In this document: positions 58,853 through 64,000 of the stretch, piece by piece | Position numbering within the stretch: the stretch's first letter is position 1 | Layout: the number at the start of each line of letters is the position of its first letter | NCBI GenBank assembly: GCA_036429605.1 | Contig: CM071590.1 | Coordinates: 2,480,001 to 2,544,000 of the forward strand | Length of the DNA: 64,000 nucleotides | From: Cladobotryum mycophilum | Taxonomy: Eukaryota; Ascomycota; Sordariomycetes; Hypocreales; Hypocreaceae | Direction of reading: 5' to 3' | Made by a program: the position numbers and the translations under genes | The notes under the pieces: model-generated | Told to the model about the DNA's origin: nothing | What the model saw: the letters and a program-made list of their open reading frames with translations, nothing else | The model's database searches: none

Positions 58853-60736
58853 ATGAATCGAGTTTTGCGCAGATTCAGGTCTCTTCGACCATCTCGGCCA
58901 CTGTCGCAATTGCACCGCCTTGGTTCCCAGGTCCCTCGTCTTGCTGCCGTCAATTTCTACCACCCAGAGCCATCAAGCGTCGCCATGGCTCCCAAGACCA
59001 AATTCGAGTTGAAAACGCCGAAAGGCACCAAAGACTGTATGCCATGAACTCCCCCCGCGATCAAATGAACTGCAGACCAACTTACCCCACGGGAACGGCA
59101 AGGACATGATCATCCGCGACAAGATCTTTTCCACCATTACCGACGTCTTCAAGCGCCACGGCGGCGTCACCCTTGACACCCCCGTCTTCGAGCTCAGGGA
59201 AATCTTGGCCGGCAAGTATGGCGAGGACAGCAAGCTCATCTACGACCTGGCCGACCAGGGCGGCGAGATCTGCTCGCTTCGGTACGACTTGACAGTCCCG
59301 TTTGCCCGTTTCCTGGCGATGAACAAGGATATCCAGAACATCAAGCGCTACCACATCGCCAAGGTGTACCGTCGAGACCAGCCCGCCATGACCAAGGGCC
59401 GCATGCGAGAGTTTTACCAATGCGATTTTGACATCGCCGGTAACTACGACGCCATGCTCCCCGATGCCGAGGTCATCAAGATCATCTGCGAGGTTTTCGA
59501 GGGACTGGGGTGGAACGGCGCGTACACCATCAAGCTCAACCACCGCAAGATCCTCGACGGCATCTTCCAGGTGTGCGGCGTCCCAGAGGACAAGATCCGG
59601 ACGATTTCATCAGCGGTCGATAAGCTTGATAAGGTGCCGTGGGCAGAGGTCCGAAAGGAAATGACGGAAGAAAAGGGCTTGGCTGAGGATGTTGCCGACC
59701 GCATCGGAGAGTGGGTGATTCACAAGGGAAAGCATGATCTGCTTGATAAGCTACGCGCCGACGAGAAATTGTCAGCCAATGAGTCCATGAAGCAGGGAAT
59801 CTCTGATATCGCCCTGTTGTTTGATTATCTCGACGCCTTTGGCGCCCTCGACAAGGTCTCATTCGACCTTGGCTTGGCTCGTGGCTTGGATTATTACACA
59901 GGCCTCATTTATGAAGTGGTCACCGAGGGTTCCGCCCCGGAAGCGACCCCCGGCTCAGAGGCTCCCCCGGCGGCCAAGCCCAAGAAGAAGTCCAAGGGCA
60001 ATGCCGAAGATGAGGACCGATCTGATGACCCTACTGTTGGCGTTGGAAGCGTAGCTGCCGGCGGCCGATACGATAACCTTGTTGGCATGTTCTCAGGCAA
60101 GGGCCAGATCCCGTGCGTTGGCATCTCGTTCGGTGTCGACCGCATCTTTTCCATCACAAAGGCAAGAATGGCAGCGGACAAGTCTGCGGAACAAGTCCGA
60201 GGCAACGACGTCGACGTGTATGTCATGGCTTTTGGTGGAAAGGGCTTCATCAAGGAGCGACTGGAGGTTTGCTCCAAGCTGTGGGAGGCAGGCATCAAGG
60301 TAAGCATGCATGCGACGCAATCTTAATTTGCCCCTCTTGATGTGGGGTTTACGTATAATTCGATGCTAATTGATTTTCTTAGGCGGAGTTCCTCTACAAG
60401 AATAAGCCCAAGATGCAGGCCCAGTTCAAGGCCGCCGAGGCCAATGGCGTGCCATTCGCCATCTTCATTGGTGAGGACGAGCTGGCCCAGGGCAAGGTCA
60501 AGGTCAAGGAGATGGGGCTCAGAGATGGGCACCCCGAGAAGGAGGGCATCTTGGTCGATCTGAAGACCATGGCGGAGGAGCTCAGGGTCCGCATCCACCG
60601 AAAAAAGGAGCTGGAGCAAATCACCAGACAGGCAGAGGGGCTTAAGGTAGTAGGCGGCATCAAGGGCGATGAGGTTGTACCTAAGACGGAGGAGGAACAA
60701 GCCGCTCCTGAGACTAACCCCGCGACGGCGGCTTAG
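58853..60736 (+). CDS. HTS1: Histidyl-tRNA synthetase, cytosolic and mitochondrial forms
   Basis: Exons 58853-59036, 59092-60299 and 60383-60736. The class II core has KTPKGTKD, motif 2 SLRYDLTVPFARFLA, REFYQCDFDIAG, LARGLDYYTG and GGRYDNL, plus a C-terminal HGTP anticodon-binding domain (DVDVYVMAFGG..., AEFLYKNKPKMQAQFK). Starting at ATG 58985 (GCC-ATG-G) gives 537 residues for the cytosol; in-frame ATGs at 58853 and 58796 add an Arg-rich, acid-poor leader (MNRVLRRFRSLRPSR) that suits a mitochondrial presequence. Yeast Hts1 is dual-targeted this way. An insert of charged, low-complexity sequence (KPKKKSKGNAEDED) lies before GGRYD. The 5' intron (59037-59091) has a GTATGC donor, but the position required by the conserved W-x-G-K-D-M join ends in CG, not AG; one missing A would explain it. 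The essential gene is unlikely to be truly broken. Confidence 0.92.
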
Positions 60737-61775
60737 ATGATTCAAAAAATCACAGATGTTTGAAGTCAAATGCAAAATGCATGTCTGAGAAAAGTGATGA
60801 TGGCAGGGACATGCGGAAATTCTGGGGAAAACGATAGATGATAGCGGCGTTGCTTGGCTTGGGCGCGGCGGCGGATGGATGACAGCTTCGCCCTGACCAG
60901 GTGATGCACATTCGTGACATTGCAGGTTAAGGAACGTCGATCCGGCCGGAAGGGGGTGGTTGTCAGGACTGAATGGGAAAGGTTGTGGGTGGATAAGCAC
61001 GGACGACAAACGGATTTAATGTTGGCCGCAGAGCTAACAGAAACGACTGCAACGCCATTTCTGTCATGTTTACTTGCAACTGGAAAAAGTGAGTGAGAAA
61101 GAGGAGAGGAGGAGGAGAAAATGTGATGGTGTCCCGCTCGGGCAAATCCGAGTTGTGACAGGACGCGGCTTAGCAAGCCATGATGCAAGGCAGAAGAAAG
61201 CAAAAATATGATGGTTATGTATGTTTGGACCTTAAGACCCTTATTACCGAGCTAACATATTGGGTGGCGAACCTGTCAAGATGGAAAGAAATCTGGGGCT
61301 AGAGTGTGTGCGAGTGTGTGTTTTTCCATGTTTACTTTTTGAGGGAGCAACAACTTTTATTGATTGATGCGTGTGTTAGTCGGACTTGATAGTGTTTTTC
61401 TTAGAGTGAAACGAGAGCGCAAGTGACAGCTCTGATTCTCCGAGCCGAGAGCCAACAACGACAAGAAAAAGAAGCAAGTTTCTTCTGCCGTGGCATTTGT
61501 TGGTTGATACCATCCCGGATGCGAAAACTCATTACATCCGGTCCCGAGAGAAGTGACCCAAGAGACCCGTTTTCAATCTCCCACCAGGGGAGAAGAAAAA
61601 AACAATGATGAAGGATATTAATAGTAAGAATCAGCTGTGAAGGGGAAGAGAGAAGAAAAAAGAAAGAAAAGAAATAAAAAAGCACGCATCTCCTAATATG
61701 GGCATAGCTTGGTAGTATAAACGAGGTTCTGGAATGTCGAAAAAATACCTGGTAGACACGTTTTGGCGATGAATC

Positions 61776-61804
61776 AATCACATCACATCACATCACATCA
61801 CATC
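61776..61804. repeat. CATCA tandem pentamer array
   Basis: Four perfect CATCA units with degenerate copies on both sides. Simple repeat in intergenic DNA. Confidence 0.85.
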
Positions 61805-62132
61805 GCTCCCTACAAACCCTAGGTATGCATGTATGCAATGCATAATGTTTGTGATGGAAAAGAAAAGAGCGTTGGGTTGTGGCTTTCTCGCTTTGAAGCC
61901 ACGTTCTTTGGCTTGCAGGGGGACTTTTACTGTTTTGTCTTTCCACCCCACCATCAAATCATATATTCAACTAATGAATAAATGAATTTGTTTGTGTGAT
62001 GAAGAACTAAAGTGGTCACTCGAGGCGTGTAATTTGCCTGATGGGTTGGTGAGGGTAGTGGAGGTCTTAAACTTGAACGCCTCAGCACAAAAAAAATAAG
62101 CAAGAATATGGGGGAAGTGTGTTTTGTGCACA

Positions 62133-62176
62133 CCAATACCAACGCCAACGCCAACACCAACGCCAACACCAACGCC
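62133..62176. repeat. CCAACG/CCAACA hexamer array
   Basis: About seven tandem hexamers in which CCAACG and CCAACA alternate irregularly, starting with a CCAATA variant. All single differences are in the last base or two. Intergenic minisatellite. Confidence 0.85.
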
Positions 62177-64000
62177 AGATCAGCAAACTTCCGAATTCGT
62201 CTTTTTGGGCCAAAAAGGAAATAAAATAAGGGAATGAAGAGGGAGGAGGAGAAGGGACAGAGACAAACGGGAAGAGGTTGCAGCGCCACGAAAAAAGGGA
62301 GGGGTCTTGGAGGGGAAACGCAGAGGGAGAGACGCAGAGGGAGAGGGAACAGCCATCCAGGTGGCCAGAAAGGGACTCCGTGCGGTGCCCTGTACAATTC
62401 CTCCCACACGTCTCATCATCTGGCTCGAGCGTTTCTCTCACAAGGATGTCATTTTCTTTTTAGTCAAGTAAAGGTAAAAAGTGAGTGAAAAAATGGGCTG
62501 GGCGCGGGTGCGGGTACAACGCGAGAGAAGGGCTGAGCCTCTCTCTCTCTCTCCATCGATCCAGGCACAGGTGGATAGAGGAGGGGGACCACTCTGAGGG
62601 CTTTTGGGACCGAAGAAGAAAAAAACAGTGGGACGAGACATGAAAGAGCAGAGAGAGCTGGGCTTGTGGTGGCGTTGCACTGCATAGCTTTGCTGCGGGT
62701 TCCTGAGATGGTGATTAGCTGAAGTGGAAAAGACGACGACGACGACAGACAGAGAGAACGCGCGAGTTCTTTTTTGGCGTGGTCCATTCTATCAAACCCG
62801 TGCTATGGAAGTCGTCCGTCCCAGGAGACGCAGAGTCAGGGATCCAGGCGGGCAGGGCAGGGGAGGCTGTTCATACCCCTACCCCCTTCTCTCTATCTTT
62901 GCCCCCTGCAAACACCTAACCTCGTTGAGCCGCATCAAATGATGTTGCTGCCGCCGCTGCTACGCGTGCGTGTTGCGCGTGTTAATTGCTTTTATCCGTA
63001 GGTGCAAGTGATTGAGTGTGTGCGTGCGTGCTTGCTTGCTGCAAGTTACCCGAGCAGACTTTGACCAACTCTTACTGCTCCTCACGGATACTGCAGCGAT
63101 CCCTGAGCAACATCCATATTCTGATGGTCTAAACGGATAGTAGTGTTCCGTAAATTGGGGGTCGCTGTTGTTGGTGGTGGTGGTGTCAGGTCTGTCTGGT
63201 TGGACAATTCCGACAAAAGATGGTGTGTGGGCGCGATCAGATGTGCCGGGCCCTAAATGCTACCACACCACGCACTACTACCGACAGCCTGCGCGTGTAT
63301 GTGTGTGTGTGTCTGTGCCTTGCCTTGTTTTGTTTGCCATGCTCTGTTTCTTTTTCAAATTGGGGCTAATTAATTCCCGTTTGTTTGAACTTGGGGCTTG
63401 GCTTGGTAGGACAATCAAACAGAATGTTGATGACGAAGACGCCTCCATGGGCAAGCGTCCAATGTGTAATGTGATGGGAAGTGGAGGGGGCAATTTGCGG
63501 CAATAACTGGGCTTTGAGAGAGCCTGACAAAAAGGAAAGTTATGGAATAATACATCTTCTCTTCTTTCTTACCAAGTAGATACTCCGTAATAATACTACT
63601 AATAATTTGGTATTAAGATGGGAGGGGGAGAGGGAATAAGCAGATGCCTATCAGGTGACGGACGGGGATAGCCTCCGGACTCACGGGAAGGGAAACAAGG
63701 GAATCAGGGATCGCGGAAGCGGTAGCCAGGGAGGGGGGCGAAAGGAAGAATTGGGACGGTTGGCGCTGATGACGGAAGGGCAAAAAATGAGAGTGTGAGT
63801 GAAAAAAGCATGGCTTGACAAGCTGGGAGACCGGATATGGGGGGCTTGTCTTTTTCGTTTGACCCTTGTTTGGGGCTCTTCTTCTTCGTTCTTCGTCCGT
63901 CTCTCCCTCGAGGAGGAGGAGGAGGGGGCCCTTGGGGGCTTTCGTTTCCCATCCACACAGCTGGGTCCCGTCCCTATTGTTGCCCCCCTGCCTGATGAAT

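Larger units (their letters stand above)
60737..64000. other. 3.3-kb gene-poor end of the window
   Basis: Past the HisRS stop there is no recognisable gene. The stretch is rich in low-complexity tracts: a CATCA repeat at 61776-61804, a CCAACG/CCAACA hexamer array at about 62133-62176, GGGAGAG-like purine tracts at 62230-62360 and 63600-63740, and GTGT/GCGT-rich sequence near 63290-63320. One TACTCCGTA occurs at 63581-63589. It may be the long upstream region of a gene beyond the window. Confidence 0.5.

Overview
The window is nuclear DNA of a filamentous ascomycete (Pezizomycotina; the families and domain layouts suit Sordariomycetes, perhaps Hypocreales, but no marker fixes genus or order). 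The evidence is a set of fungal-type genes with short GT-AG introns (mostly 46-77 nt), genes on both strands without operons, and fungus-specific families (HET domain, Zn2Cys6 regulator, Mnn10-type GT34, fungal tricalbin, P-glycoprotein-type ABCB pump). I found no CRISPR array, rRNA gene, convincing tRNA gene or intact transposon.

Layout. 2.2-8.6 kb: a SUT/SLC45-type sugar transporter (+), then on the minus strand a small secreted cysteine-containing protein, a MAPEG-family membrane protein and a secreted GH16 beta-glucanase. 8.6-12.6 kb: no recognisable gene. 12.6-14.1 kb: a GT34 Golgi glycosyltransferase (-), separated by a 5-kb gene-poor divergent interval from a very large type II membrane protein (19.1-23.1 kb, +). 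23.7-29 kb: a degenerate agmatine-deiminase-like protein (-), mitochondrial Qri7/Kae1 (+) and proteasome subunit beta5 (Pre2, -). 29.9-34.5 kb: a tricalbin (-). 37.8-42.5 kb: a FYVE-RING protein and an MFS transporter (both -). 44.3-47.7 kb: a regulator with two C2H2 fingers plus a Zn2Cys6 cluster (+). 48.7-54.9 kb: an alpha/beta hydrolase (+) convergent with a 12-exon ABCB transporter (-). 56.5-60.7 kb: a HET-domain gene broken by an in-frame stop (+), followed closely by histidyl-tRNA synthetase (+). 60.7-64 kb: no recognisable gene.

The genes do not form an obvious cluster or pathway; this is mostly housekeeping chromosome. Membrane and trafficking functions are frequent (tricalbin, FYVE-RING, GT34, SUT, MFS, ABCB). 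The most striking overall pattern is that several otherwise intact genes are broken by exactly one missing base, four of them in runs of G or C, including the essential histidyl-tRNA synthetase gene, whose predicted 3' splice site lacks its AG. This looks more like consensus undercalling than biology and matters to anyone using gene models here. Biologically interesting items are the agmatine-deiminase homologue that lacks the catalytic His, the HET nonsense codon, a 20-nt microexon in the transcription factor, and a dispersed TACGGAGTA/TACTCCGTA palindrome family. I see no clear new system; exon models are my reading of splice sites and coding continuity, without transcript data.
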